DNA of 54,328 nucleotides from Chloroflexota bacterium. Lineage in GTDB: Bacteria; Chloroflexota; Anaerolineae; 4572-78; J111. The stretch spans positions 1-54,328 of the forward strand of contig BOKF01000057.1 of the NCBI GenBank assembly GCA_016860845.1. Reading direction: 5' to 3'. This document shows, one piece after another, positions 16,837 to 24,927 of the stretch (positions are counted from its first letter, which is position 1; each line of letters begins with the position of its first letter). The notes under the pieces are model-generated. The model saw only the letters and a list, made by a program, of their open reading frames with translations, was not told the DNA's origin and ran no database searches. The position numbers and the translations under genes were made by a program.

Positions 16837-18357
16837 TCACCCCGATCGCCGGGGTCGGTATTGGATCGCTTCGGCGATGTGCGCCGTCTGAATCTGCTCC
16901 GCCCCGGCTAAATCGGCAATCGTGCGGGCCAGTTTCAGAATGCGGTGATAGGCTCTGGCGCTCAACTGCATCTGCTGCATGGCCGCTTTGAGCAGATTGG
17001 TGCTGGTGTCGTCAATCGGGCAGAACTTGCGGATTTCCGCCGGTCCCATATCGGCGTTGGTTTGCAGGGTAGTTCCGTCAAATCGCTTGCGCTGCACCGC
17101 CCGCGCCGCCTCCACCCGTTCCCGTACCCTGGCGCTCGGTTCGCCGGTACGTTGGCTGCTGAGTTTTTCAAAGGGGACGCGCGGCACTTCGACATGAATA
17201 TCTATCCGGTCCATCAACGGGCCGGATATTTTTTTCTGATAAGCTTTGACCATCGCGATAGAGCAGGTACATTCCTTCACGGAATCCCCAAAATAACCGC
17301 AGGGGCAGGGGTTCATTGAAGCAATCAGGGTAAAATTGGCCGGGTACGTCAGCGAGCCGGCCGAACGGCTGATCGCCACAATCTTATCCTCCAGTGGCTG
17401 GCGCAGCATTTCCAGCATGCGGTTGCCAAATTCGGGTAACTCATCCAAGAAGAGCACACCCCGATGGGCCAAACTGATTTCGCCGGGTTTGGGCCAGCGT
17501 CCCCCACCGACCAGTCCGGCATAACTGACCGTGTGGTGCGGCGCCCGGAAGGGCCGGTGGCGTACCAGCGGCTCATCGGGCGAAAGCTGGTCGGCGACGG
17601 AGTAGATGCGGGTCACATCCAGCGCCTCTTCAATAGTGAGTTTAGGTAAGATACCCGGCATGGAGCGGGCGATGAGGGTTTTACCGGCGCCGGGAGGGCC
17701 GCTCATCAACATGTTATGGCCGCCGGCAGCAGCTACCTCCAAAGCTCTTTTGACGTGTTCTTGGCCTTTAATTTCGGACAAATCTGTGGCAAAGGAGGGA
17801 AAGTCATCGTCCGTAAAAAAGAATTTGGTCTCGTAGGGGGCTAATTTTTTGTGTCCGGTGACATGATCAACCAGTTGCAGTAACGTTTCGATGGGGTAGA
17901 TGGTCACGCCTTCAATGAGCGAGGCTTCGGCGGCATCCTCGGCAGGAACCAAGAGGGTGGTAAAGCCTTCCTGTTTGGCTAAATTGGCCATCGGCAGCAC
18001 CCCGCTGACGTGGCGCACCCCGCCGTCGAGCGAGAGTTCGCCCATAATGATCGCCTGGCTGACATCGCCAAAAATTTGTTCCGAGGCCAGGAGCAGGCCC
18101 ACAGCAATGGGTAGATCATAGGCCGGGCCGGCTTTGCGGATGTCGGCCGGAGCCAGGTTGACCGTGACCCGCTCGGCGGGGAAAGGCAGGCCGGAATTTT
18201 TAATCGCGGCGCGAACTCGCTCCCGGCTCTCCTGAACGGCGGCATCGGGCAAGCCGACAATGGTCATCGAGGGTAGGCCGCGAGAGATGTCAACTTCCAC
18301 TTCGATAACGACGCCTTCAAGGCCGACGATAGCGCAACTGGTGACTTTGGCAAGCAT
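16837..18357 (-). CDS. comM: YifB/ComM-family Mg-chelatase-like AAA+ ATPase
   Basis: 506 residues from the ATG at 18357 (MLAKVTSCAIVGLEG), which follows AAAGGGG; the upstream in-frame ATG adds 19 poorly supported residues. N-terminal Lon-like ChlI domain (VEVDISRGLPSMTIVGLPDAAVQESRERVRAA), AAA+ core with Walker A GPPGAGKT and Walker B VLFLDELPEF, a Cys-containing loop (NPCPCGYFGDSVKECTC), and the C-terminal helical domain (SARAYHRILKLARTIADLAG). ComM is a hexameric helicase that promotes branch migration in natural transformation; outside competent species its role is less clear. All motifs are intact. Monocistronic on the minus strand. Confidence 0.93.
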   Translation of the reverse strand: MLAKVTSCAIVGLEGVVIEVEVDISRGLPSMTIVGLPDAAVQESRERVRAAIKNSGLPFPAERVTVNLAPADIRKAGPAYDLPIAVGLLLASEQIFGDVSQAIIMGELSLDGGVRHVSGVLPMANLAKQEGFTTLLVPAEDAAEASLIEGVTIYPIETLLQLVDHVTGHKKLAPYETKFFFTDDDFPSFATDLSEIKGQEHVKRALEVAAAGGHNMLMSGPPGAGKTLIARSMPGILPKLTIEEALDVTRIYSVADQLSPDEPLVRHRPFRAPHHTVSYAGLVGGGRWPKPGEISLAHRGVLFLDELPEFGNRMLEMLRQPLEDKIVAISRSAGSLTYPANFTLIASMNPCPCGYFGDSVKECTCSIAMVKAYQKKISGPLMDRIDIHVEVPRVPFEKLSSQRTGEPSARVRERVEAARAVQRKRFDGTTLQTNADMGPAEIRKFCPIDDTSTNLLKAAMQQMQLSARAYHRILKLARTIADLAGAEQIQTAHIAEAIQYRPRRSG

Positions 18358-18526
18358 TGAATTCCCCTTTGTTAACAGGGCCAGAGTATAACACATCTTC
18401 AGAGCAAAAGGCAATGGCTAGAGGAATTCTTTGCTGAACCTACGGCCCAATGTTAGAATTGACCCAAAAGATACAGTTGACTCATCTCACTACTTTTAAA
18501 CACCAAACCTGGAGAGGACGGAACCG

Positions 18527-19159
18527 ATGCATTTTTTTCTGTCGCTGGTCACCATTCTTGGGATTCACATGGCCGCTGTGATGAGTCCAGGGCCGAACTT
18601 TTTTATCAGCGCCAAGCACGGCTTGAGCTACTCCCGCTGGGCGGGGTTGTCAACCACCGCCGGAGTGGCCACCGGCACGCTCATCCATGTGAGCCTGGGG
18701 TTTCTGGGCTTATCGGCGCTGGTGGCTCAATCTATCTGGTTGTATACTCTGATAAAGTACCTGGGAGCAATTTATCTGGTTTATCTGGGGGTGAAAGCTC
18801 TACGGGTTAAGTCCAAAAAGCTGGATTGGAAGGCCCTGGAAGTGGGCCAAGCGGTGTCCCTATCGCCGGAGCGAGCCTACGGCATTGGCTTGCTGACCTG
18901 CCTGACCAATCCCAAGTCAGCGCTTTACTTTTTGGCCCTTTTTACCGGCATCCTTTCGACCGAGACACCACTGACCCTTAAGCTGACATTATTTTTGCTG
19001 CTGCCCCTCATTTCCTGGCTGTGGTACTCCCTGGTAGCCATGTCGTTTTCACTTGGACCCATCAAACAAGGGTACAGCCGTTTTTATGGCTGGGTCGAGA
19101 CGATTTTTGGGATACTGTTGATTGGGTTGGGGTTTAAGATTGCATTCTCGGCCAAATAA
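18527..19159 (+). CDS. LysE/RhtB-family amino-acid exporter
   Basis: A 210-residue inner-membrane protein with about six helices. The N-terminal signature AAVMSPGPNFFISAKHGLSYSRWAGLSTTAGVATG is typical of LysE translocators, as is LTNPKSALYFLALF in the fourth helix. Length is normal. The ATG follows GGAGAGGA. The gene is divergent from comM and ends 5 nt before the converging E2 gene. Substrate is unknown; family members export lysine, homoserine, threonine or related compounds. Confidence 0.9.
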   Translation: MHFFLSLVTILGIHMAAVMSPGPNFFISAKHGLSYSRWAGLSTTAGVATGTLIHVSLGFLGLSALVAQSIWLYTLIKYLGAIYLVYLGVKALRVKSKKLDWKALEVGQAVSLSPERAYGIGLLTCLTNPKSALYFLALFTGILSTETPLTLKLTLFLLLPLISWLWYSLVAMSFSLGPIKQGYSRFYGWVETIFGILLIGLGFKIAFSAK

Positions 19160-19164
19160 ACCCT

Positions 19165-20514
19165 CTACCGCTGGGTCAAAAACAGCAAGTATGGCTCTTC
19201 AATCAATTCGCAAATGTAATCGAGGAAGCGAGCCGCCGGGGCGCCATCAGCCACACGATGATCAAACACCAGGCTGAGCGACATCATTTTCCGGACGACA
19301 ATCTCCTCCCCTTTGACTACAGGCTTGGCTGTAATCCGGCCCACGCCCAGGATAGCGGCTTCCGGCAGGTTGATGACCGGGGTAAAAGCATCTACCCGAT
19401 ACATGCCCAAGTTGGTAATGGTAAAGGTCCCACCGCTCAAATCGTCGGGCGCGCTTTTGCCAGCCCTGGCTCGATCTACCAGCGCCCGGAACTCGGCCCC
19501 AAATTCCTGCAATCCTTTGGTATCGGCGTTACGGATGACTGTGACCAGCAGGCCGCGCTCGGTATCAACGGCCATGCCCATATTGATCGGTTTCAAATGC
19601 TCAATGGCATCCCCCGCCGCCGAGATCCGTGCATTCATATAAGGGAATTTCCGCAGTGCATTGGCCGCTATCACCCCTAACAGGTCGTTGTAGCCAGGGG
19701 TAAAGCCCCATTCCTGGCTGAATTTGGCTTTGAGCTGCTCGCGGAGTTTTACAAACTCGGTCGCATCAACCTCCGTTACTAAGGTGACGCGGGCGGTGGT
19801 GTGGACGCTTTCGGCCATGCGCCGGAAGATAATCCCGCGAATGCCTTTGAGGGGGATGCTCTGGGTCACGTCTGCATCGGTTTGAGCCTGGGCAGGCTGA
19901 GGCTGCCCTTCGACACGCTCAGGAGCCGGCGAAGGCTGAGCATGTTCGGGGGCGGCGACAGTCGGAGGAGAGCTGGTCGGTGCAGGTTCGGGTGTGACCG
20001 GCGCGGCCGCAGGAGCAGCCGCCTGGAGGACATCTTCTTTGGTGATGCGTTCGTGGTCGCCGCTGCGGGCAATGGCCTGTACGTCCACCCCCATTTCGGC
20101 GGCTATTTTTTGGGCGACCGGCGTGATTTTGGGCAACTCGGCGCTCCTCTCCCTTGACTCTCCGCCCTGGGACTGAGGGGAAACGCTGGCTGCCTCTTTT
20201 GCGACAGGCTCAGGCTCCTGTTCGCCTCTCGCCTCCTCGTCTCCTCGCCTCTCACTTCCCGGCGCAAAGCTTTCAGCCTCGGCGCCAATCGTGGCAATGA
20301 CCGTCATCACCGGGACCGAGTCGCCCGCTTTGTAGGGGCCAATATGCAAATATCCCTTGCCGTTAGCCGGAACAGGCACGACCGCCTTATCGGTTTCAAC
20401 CTCGACCACTTCGTCGCCTTCATCCACGGCTGTCCCGTCGTCCACCAGCCAATTCACAATCATCACTTTGTCCACGTTATCGCCCAGCTTGGGAATAAAA
20501 AAATCTACGGCCAT
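19165..20514 (-). CDS. Dihydrolipoamide acyltransferase (E2 of a 2-oxo acid dehydrogenase complex)
   Basis: 449 residues from the ATG at 20514 (MAVDFFIPKLGD). Lipoyl domain with attachment Lys K43 in ETDKA; peripheral E3/E1-binding domain at about 120-160 (ITPVAQKIAAEMGVDVQAIARSG); catalytic domain with HRVADG near the end (H419, D423). Flexible Ala/Pro/Glu linkers join them; one linker reads PSPAPERVEGQPQ and is encoded by a CTTCGACACGCTCAGG-type repeat. It would transfer acyl groups from lipoate to CoA. E1 and E3 genes, usually adjacent, are not here. The catalytic core is intact, so it probably serves a complex encoded elsewhere. Confidence 0.92.
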   Translation of the reverse strand: MAVDFFIPKLGDNVDKVMIVNWLVDDGTAVDEGDEVVEVETDKAVVPVPANGKGYLHIGPYKAGDSVPVMTVIATIGAEAESFAPGSERRGDEEARGEQEPEPVAKEAASVSPQSQGGESRERSAELPKITPVAQKIAAEMGVDVQAIARSGDHERITKEDVLQAAAPAAAPVTPEPAPTSSPPTVAAPEHAQPSPAPERVEGQPQPAQAQTDADVTQSIPLKGIRGIIFRRMAESVHTTARVTLVTEVDATEFVKLREQLKAKFSQEWGFTPGYNDLLGVIAANALRKFPYMNARISAAGDAIEHLKPINMGMAVDTERGLLVTVIRNADTKGLQEFGAEFRALVDRARAGKSAPDDLSGGTFTITNLGMYRVDAFTPVINLPEAAILGVGRITAKPVVKGEEIVVRKMMSLSLVFDHRVADGAPAARFLDYICELIEEPYLLFLTQR

Positions 20515-20604
20515 GTTGCTCCTCAAGGGTCAGTTTTGGGTAAATTAAGTATAATGTTAAGCCCGCAAAGTTACAAAAAAGAGAGGCAATGAGACCGTCC
20601 TCAT

Positions 20605-20642
20605 TTGACTATAACCCAACAATGAAGTACAATGTGTACACA
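20605..20642 (+). promoter_or_regulatory. Promoter and YefM-type operator of the toxin-antitoxin operon
   Basis: -35 TTGACT (20605-20610), an exact 17-bp spacer and -10 TACAAT (20628-20633). The palindrome TGTGTACACA (20633-20642) overlaps the -10 end and start site and contains the core TGTACA, the motif bound by E. coli YefM at its own operator. This supports autorepression by the antitoxin. Confidence 0.75.
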
Positions 20643-20665
20643 ATTTCCGCAAACAGGAGGTTTTT

Positions 20666-20944
20666 ATGCCGGTATCTACAATTGGCAGTCGCGAAGCGCG
20701 ACAAAAATGGCGGGATTTACTTGACGAAGTCTACGCAGGCACTGCCGATGTTGTGATCGAGCGGAATGGCAAACCTACCGCCGCATTAATTCCCTACGAG
20801 GATTATCTGGCCGTGGCCGAGGCGCTGGATAATTTGCGAGCCGCTCGCCGGGTGGCCGCAGCTTACAAAGCCTCACGACAAAGCGGTCGCTCTTATGACG
20901 AAATTCGCGAAGAATTGAAGAACAAGGGGTTACTTGATGAGTGA
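20666..20944 (+). CDS. Phd/YefM-family type II antitoxin
   Basis: A 92-residue antitoxin. The N-terminal Phd fold reads STIGSREARQKWRDLLDEVYAGTADVVIERNGKPTAALIPYEDYLAV, the usual DNA-binding and dimer part; the C-terminal half (RSYDEIREELKNKGLLDE) is charged and should wrap the toxin. A strong AGGAGG stands before the ATG. It overlaps the following gene by 8 nt (ATGAGTGA), so translation is coupled. It should neutralise the RelE-like domain of the next protein and repress the operon through the TGTACA palindrome. Confidence 0.9.
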   Translation: MPVSTIGSREARQKWRDLLDEVYAGTADVVIERNGKPTAALIPYEDYLAVAEALDNLRAARRVAAAYKASRQSGRSYDEIREELKNKGLLDE

Positions 20945-22649
20945 AAAGAAGCCGCGCTGGGAAGTTGTTTTGACCCGCCAGGCTGAAAAGACGCTTTACC
21001 GTTTATCCAAAAACCTGCTCCAACCCATTGACCAGGCCCTCCTCGCCCTTACCGAAGACTCTCGCCCCTTTGAAAGCCACCCCCTCCCCGGTCACGACAA
21101 CCTGTATCGTCTGCCGGTGGCGGAATGGCGGGTCACCTATACCGTCGAAGATGAACACCTTCTTGTTCTCGTTCTGGAGATTGCGCCCAAACAGCAGCCG
21201 GAGCGATACCGGCTGGAGGAGGAAGATAAAGATTTCTCACTCAACCCTCTTCCAGCGGATCAAACAGGGGTCCCACCGATAAACGAGTTACGCCCGCAGC
21301 CTCTCTCCGGGCTGGAAGGTGACTTTCTCTATAGAACGCCGGGCCTGCTAAAGCGTCTGCGGAAAGAAAAAATCCGCCTGTTGATTGGTGATCATGTTCA
21401 GGAAAGCCGGGAAAATCTGCGCCAGCAGCTTTTTGGCGAGTCTGAGATAGAGATCGTGGGGATGGCTGCGAGTGGAGAGGAAACCGTCCAGATGGCGCTG
21501 GAACAGCAGCCCGACATTGTGCTTTTGGACACCCACCTGCCTGGCATTGACGGCTTCACCACCTGCGAGAGAATTGTCCAACAGCTTCCTGGCGCTCAAA
21601 TTATTATGATGTCTGCCTGGGGCACAGAGGAGTATGTCCGGCGGGCGATGTTGGTCGGGGCCAAAGAGTTTTTGATCAAACCTTTTTCTGGTCTTGAACT
21701 GGCCGTGAGCATCCGGCGGGTGTACCGGTCTGTCGCCTGGCAGAGGTTACACGACACCGGCACAGCTTCCTATCTCCTGGACACTTTTGATGACTTGAAA
21801 GAGCGTCTTCAAGCCAGGTTGATGGCGGAACTGGAGCCAAGAATGGATGTTTCACGCCCGGAAGAAGTGCGGCAGCTCATCCAGGATAGGTTTGACCAAA
21901 TTCTGGCCCAGGAAAATATTATCCTCAGCCGGCCAGAGCGGAAACGCTTGTTTGAAGACCTGGCAGCCGAAATTCACTTGGGGCAAAGCAAAAGTGAGCA
22001 GCAAACAATTCAGCCTGAGAGTGAAGCTGCGGTTGATCTCGACGAAGGTCAAATCGGGACGGCAGCAGAATGGCTTAAGGTTGACAGACTTGGTAATAAG
22101 ATTGAATTAAGCCTGCCGGTGACAAATTTAGCCGAGTCTCTCGCCTTTTATGACCAACTCGGCTTCGCCAGGGTAGATGGCGGTGAGAAGCCTTATCCCT
22201 GGGCCGTCATTTCGGATGGTTTAGCCCGGCTGGGCTTGCACCAAACGCTCAAACTCACCCAGCCCACTCTCACCTATTTCGCCCCGGATATGCCGGATCG
22301 CCTGAAGCGCCTCCGCCAAAAGGGGGTCAAGTTCAAGGCTGAACAAAAAGATAAGAAGGGGCGACGAATCGGCGCGGTGATCGAATCGCCGGATGGGCAA
22401 CTGTTTTTCTTCTTTACCGGCGAGGCTAAAGCTCAATTGATTGGGACAGACACAAGCATGAAGGAATCTGGGATCAATGGCCGCTTTAAAGTTGGGCAAA
22501 CAGTGCGGATTGTCGAAGGCCCGTTTGAAGATTTTTTGGGCACAGTAGACGAGGTTGACCGAGACCAGGCCAGGGTAAAAGTACAGATCAGCTTTTTTGG
22601 CCAGGAAAAGTTAATCGAGTTTGATTTTATGCAGGTTGAAACTGTCTAA
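20937..22649 (+). CDS. RelE-like toxin fused to receiver, CpaF-N-like, VOC and KOW domains
   Basis: One uninterrupted 570-residue reading frame from the ATG at 20937. About 6-92: RelE/ParE toxin fold (EVVLTRQAEKTLYRLSK...LYRLPVAEWRVTYTV...IAPKQQPERY). About 145-263: receiver with acidic-pocket D152, phospho-acceptor D198 (VLLDTHLPG), S226 and K248 (LIKPF), all intact. About 308-350: helical segment like the CpaF/TadA N-terminus (RQLIQDRFDQILAQENIIL, SRPERKRLFEDL). About 388-497: VOC/glyoxalase-like domain. About 515-570: NusG-type KOW domain (FKVGQTVRIVEGPFEDFLGTVDEVD). Toxins of this class are normally about 90 residues. In that family the toxin cleaves ribosome-bound mRNA; here activity may be gated by phosphorylation and placed by KOW. 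The gating is inference. A recent gene fusion is the simplest origin. Confidence 0.88.
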   Translation: MSEKKPRWEVVLTRQAEKTLYRLSKNLLQPIDQALLALTEDSRPFESHPLPGHDNLYRLPVAEWRVTYTVEDEHLLVLVLEIAPKQQPERYRLEEEDKDFSLNPLPADQTGVPPINELRPQPLSGLEGDFLYRTPGLLKRLRKEKIRLLIGDHVQESRENLRQQLFGESEIEIVGMAASGEETVQMALEQQPDIVLLDTHLPGIDGFTTCERIVQQLPGAQIIMMSAWGTEEYVRRAMLVGAKEFLIKPFSGLELAVSIRRVYRSVAWQRLHDTGTASYLLDTFDDLKERLQARLMAELEPRMDVSRPEEVRQLIQDRFDQILAQENIILSRPERKRLFEDLAAEIHLGQSKSEQQTIQPESEAAVDLDEGQIGTAAEWLKVDRLGNKIELSLPVTNLAESLAFYDQLGFARVDGGEKPYPWAVISDGLARLGLHQTLKLTQPTLTYFAPDMPDRLKRLRQKGVKFKAEQKDKKGRRIGAVIESPDGQLFFFFTGEAKAQLIGTDTSMKESGINGRFKVGQTVRIVEGPFEDFLGTVDEVDRDQARVKVQISFFGQEKLIEFDFMQVETV

Positions 22650-22656
22650 CCTGCCT

Positions 22657-23142
22657 TTACGGCGCTGATCCGGGCGGAGTCTGGTCATTTCGGACCTTCA
22701 CCTCGAGCAGCATTTGATGAATAACTCCCAAAGCCTGATCCTGCGCCGCCAGGTGGTTGAGAATCGCCCGGATTTCCTCTTCCGCTTTCTGATTGATCAG
22801 GTAATCGTTGTGAGCTTCCAGCCGATCCCTGGCAGCTTGCCGATTCTGGCTCATCATGATAACCGGGGCGGTGTAAGCAGCCTGCAAAGAGAGCACCAGA
22901 TTCATCAGAATAAACGGGTATGGGTCCCAGTGACGCACCCAGGCGGTAACATTGAGGATCACCCAGCCGGTCAGGATGACAGATTGGATAATGATAAACT
23001 TCCAGGAACCAACAACCCTGGCCACTCCATCCGCCGCTTGCTGGCTGAGGCTCAGTTGTTCCTCGAAGACCTCGTTGACATTCGCCACCGGGGGATGTTC
23101 ATGTCTGAACGGTTCGGGAAAAGGCAGTTTCTTCAGCAACAT
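22657..23142 (-). CDS. DUF1003 membrane protein
   Basis: A 161-residue inner-membrane protein. DUF1003 core: QAADGVARVVGSWKFIIIQSVILTGWVILNV, then WDPYPFILMNLVLSLQAAYTAPVIMMSQNRQAARDR, with two membrane helices and a charged C-terminal helix. The ATG has a very strong GGAGGAGAA site. Convergent with the toxin chimera, whose stop is 8 nt away. It lies 48 nt behind rqcH on the same strand and may be the last gene of that operon. The family function is unknown. Confidence 0.9.
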   Translation of the reverse strand: MLLKKLPFPEPFRHEHPPVANVNEVFEEQLSLSQQAADGVARVVGSWKFIIIQSVILTGWVILNVTAWVRHWDPYPFILMNLVLSLQAAYTAPVIMMSQNRQAARDRLEAHNDYLINQKAEEEIRAILNHLAAQDQALGVIHQMLLEVKVRNDQTPPGSAP

Positions 23143-23190
23143 TTCTCCTCCAAACGAGAATTTGTTACAAGGCCGAGACTGATCTCAGCC

Positions 23191-24927
23191 TCACTCTACC
23201 TCCGGCGCTTCCGGCGCAACGCGAAAGGTGGACTCGTTGCGATACGTAACCAACCCCGGAGCCGCGCCCTTGATGGCCCGAACATACTTCTTGAGAGTGA
23301 CATCCACCTCGGCGCTGGTATCATTCCGGGCGCGAGAGTAATAGGCGGCGACGGCGGCAGCCCAGAAGACATCAGCCTCGGAGGGCAAACCCTGGGCAGT
23401 CGGGATGATTACGTGCGCACCGGGCACATTACGGGCGTGCAGCCACAAATCATCGGTGGCGGCGCGATTGAAGGTGAGGTGGGCATTTTGGAGAGCATTT
23501 TTCCCAACCCAGACGGTCGCCCCATCCGGGGCAGTCAGGCGCAGGTAACGGGTCGCGTTCTTTTTTTGCTGTTTTTCGCGGCGGGTCAACGGGCGAAAAC
23601 CGGCGGCAGCTAATTCCTCGGCCACGGCGTCAATCTCCGGCCGGTTTTCGGCCATCATCAAATCTTGTTCCAACTGTTCCAGGTAGTTCTCTTCCAGCGT
23701 TATTTTTTCCAGTTGCGCCGGAATCTCACCGCCGGCGCGGAGGGCTTTACGGTAGCGGCTAAAATATTCCTGGGCGTTTTCGCTGGCCGAGAGAGCCGGG
23801 TCAAGGGCCACTTTAAGCTGGCGTTCTCCAAAGGGCACGACCAGCTCCTTTTGGCCCGGTTTGACCTGGTAGGCATAGGTCAAAATAGCCTCACCTTTTT
23901 CCTTGAGCGCGTTCGGGTCGGCTTGGGCCGCCGCATCCTCGGCCAGACGCTCCCGGCGGCGGGCCAGTTTCTGGCGGGCATCGGTGATGGCCTGGAGCAG
24001 CGGGGCTTTGGCGGCGGCATAGCCGGAAGCAGCCTCCATAAAGTAGATTTCAACGGCGGTGGAGAGGGTCTCATAAGGTTGAGTCCGGGGCAAATGCTGC
24101 AAGGGATAGGGCGCAAAGGCTAAAGGCCGCTCCTCCTCATCCAGGGCCAGCGTCGGCTGCCACTGCTCCTGGGCCAGTTGGTCGAACAGACTGTGGAAGG
24201 CAGTCAGCAGGGGGGTCAGGAGTGAAAGGCCACCCACTTGGGTTTCGATACTGCCGGTGGCCCGGCAAACGATCTCACGGGCCAGCAACGGGCTGACTCC
24301 GGTTACGGTTTCGGTCAGCAGGCGGGTTAAACTCAACTGCGGCGAGGCTTCGGCCAGTTCCTGGCGCAGCGCAAATTCGGTTAAGTCGGTGGGGACCAGC
24401 TTGAGCTGGGGGGGAGGTGGTTCGTAAAGTTGGCCGGGGAGGAGGGTGCGGGCTACCCCCCCCTGCCCCCCCCCTCTTGAGGGGGGGGAAGTGAGAGATT
24501 GCTTGGTGAGACGAGCAACCCCCAGAATGGTCTGGTCCAGGTCCAGCAGAATAAGATTGCTGCGTGTTCCCATTAATTCGACAGCCAGAATGGTCGAGCC
24601 AACCGGGCTGACAAAGCTGAAGTAAAGCAGACGTTCATAGGCCGGCTGGTCAACAGCAGCCAGCCGAGCACCGTGCATATATTTGCGCAGAACCAGCATG
24701 AGCGGCGTTTCGTGGCCGACGCCGCGCCGCACCTTCTGGTTGCTCAGAAACAGGCGCGGCGCCTGGGGTTCTGCGGACAAAATCAAGTAGTGCCGGATCG
24801 GGTGGACGTAAATTTCGAGGCCGTAGGTCAGAGAGTTAATCTGGGTAACCCGCTGGACGCGACCCCCCAAAATTGTCTGGCGCAGCTCGCTGGCCATGGC
24901 GGCAGTGGCGAAAGTATCAAAAGTCAT
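23191..24927 (-). CDS. rqcH: Rqc2/RqcH homologue (NFACT protein, ribosome quality control)
   Basis: 578 residues. NFACT-N at the N-terminus (MTFDTFATAAMASELRQTILGGRVQRV), a middle helical/coiled-coil part (about 290-430), and NFACT-R at the C-terminus (TVWVGKNALQNAHLTFNRAATDDLWLHARNVPGAHVII, then LVTYRNESTFRV). RqcH binds stalled 50S subunits and directs Ala-tail synthesis. The NFACT-R motif usually has N-D before LT; here it is N-A-H. A C/G-run palindrome is inserted in frame at about 145-160 (SLTSPPSRGGGQGG). The ATG overlaps the stop of the sensor kinase gene by 4 nt (ATGA), so it is coupled to a two-component system. Confidence 0.88.
   Translation of the reverse strand: MTFDTFATAAMASELRQTILGGRVQRVTQINSLTYGLEIYVHPIRHYLILSAEPQAPRLFLSNQKVRRGVGHETPLMLVLRKYMHGARLAAVDQPAYERLLYFSFVSPVGSTILAVELMGTRSNLILLDLDQTILGVARLTKQSLTSPPSRGGGQGGVARTLLPGQLYEPPPPQLKLVPTDLTEFALRQELAEASPQLSLTRLLTETVTGVSPLLAREIVCRATGSIETQVGGLSLLTPLLTAFHSLFDQLAQEQWQPTLALDEEERPLAFAPYPLQHLPRTQPYETLSTAVEIYFMEAASGYAAAKAPLLQAITDARQKLARRRERLAEDAAAQADPNALKEKGEAILTYAYQVKPGQKELVVPFGERQLKVALDPALSASENAQEYFSRYRKALRAGGEIPAQLEKITLEENYLEQLEQDLMMAENRPEIDAVAEELAAAGFRPLTRREKQQKKNATRYLRLTAPDGATVWVGKNALQNAHLTFNRAATDDLWLHARNVPGAHVIIPTAQGLPSEADVFWAAAVAAYYSRARNDTSAEVDVTLKKYVRAIKGAAPGLVTYRNESTFRVAPEAPEVE
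24452..24492. repeat. C/G-run palindrome inside rqcH
   Basis: Nine C, TCTTGA, eight G at 24466-24488, preceded by another C-run. It is translated as a Ser/Pro/Gly-rich loop and keeps the reading frame. Same class as the insertion in SARP-1 at 4238-4312. Confidence 0.7.

Noticed and set aside
22714..23613. 299-codon open frame opposite DUF1003 and rqcH
   Set aside because: Spans two real genes in antisense and has no start signal.
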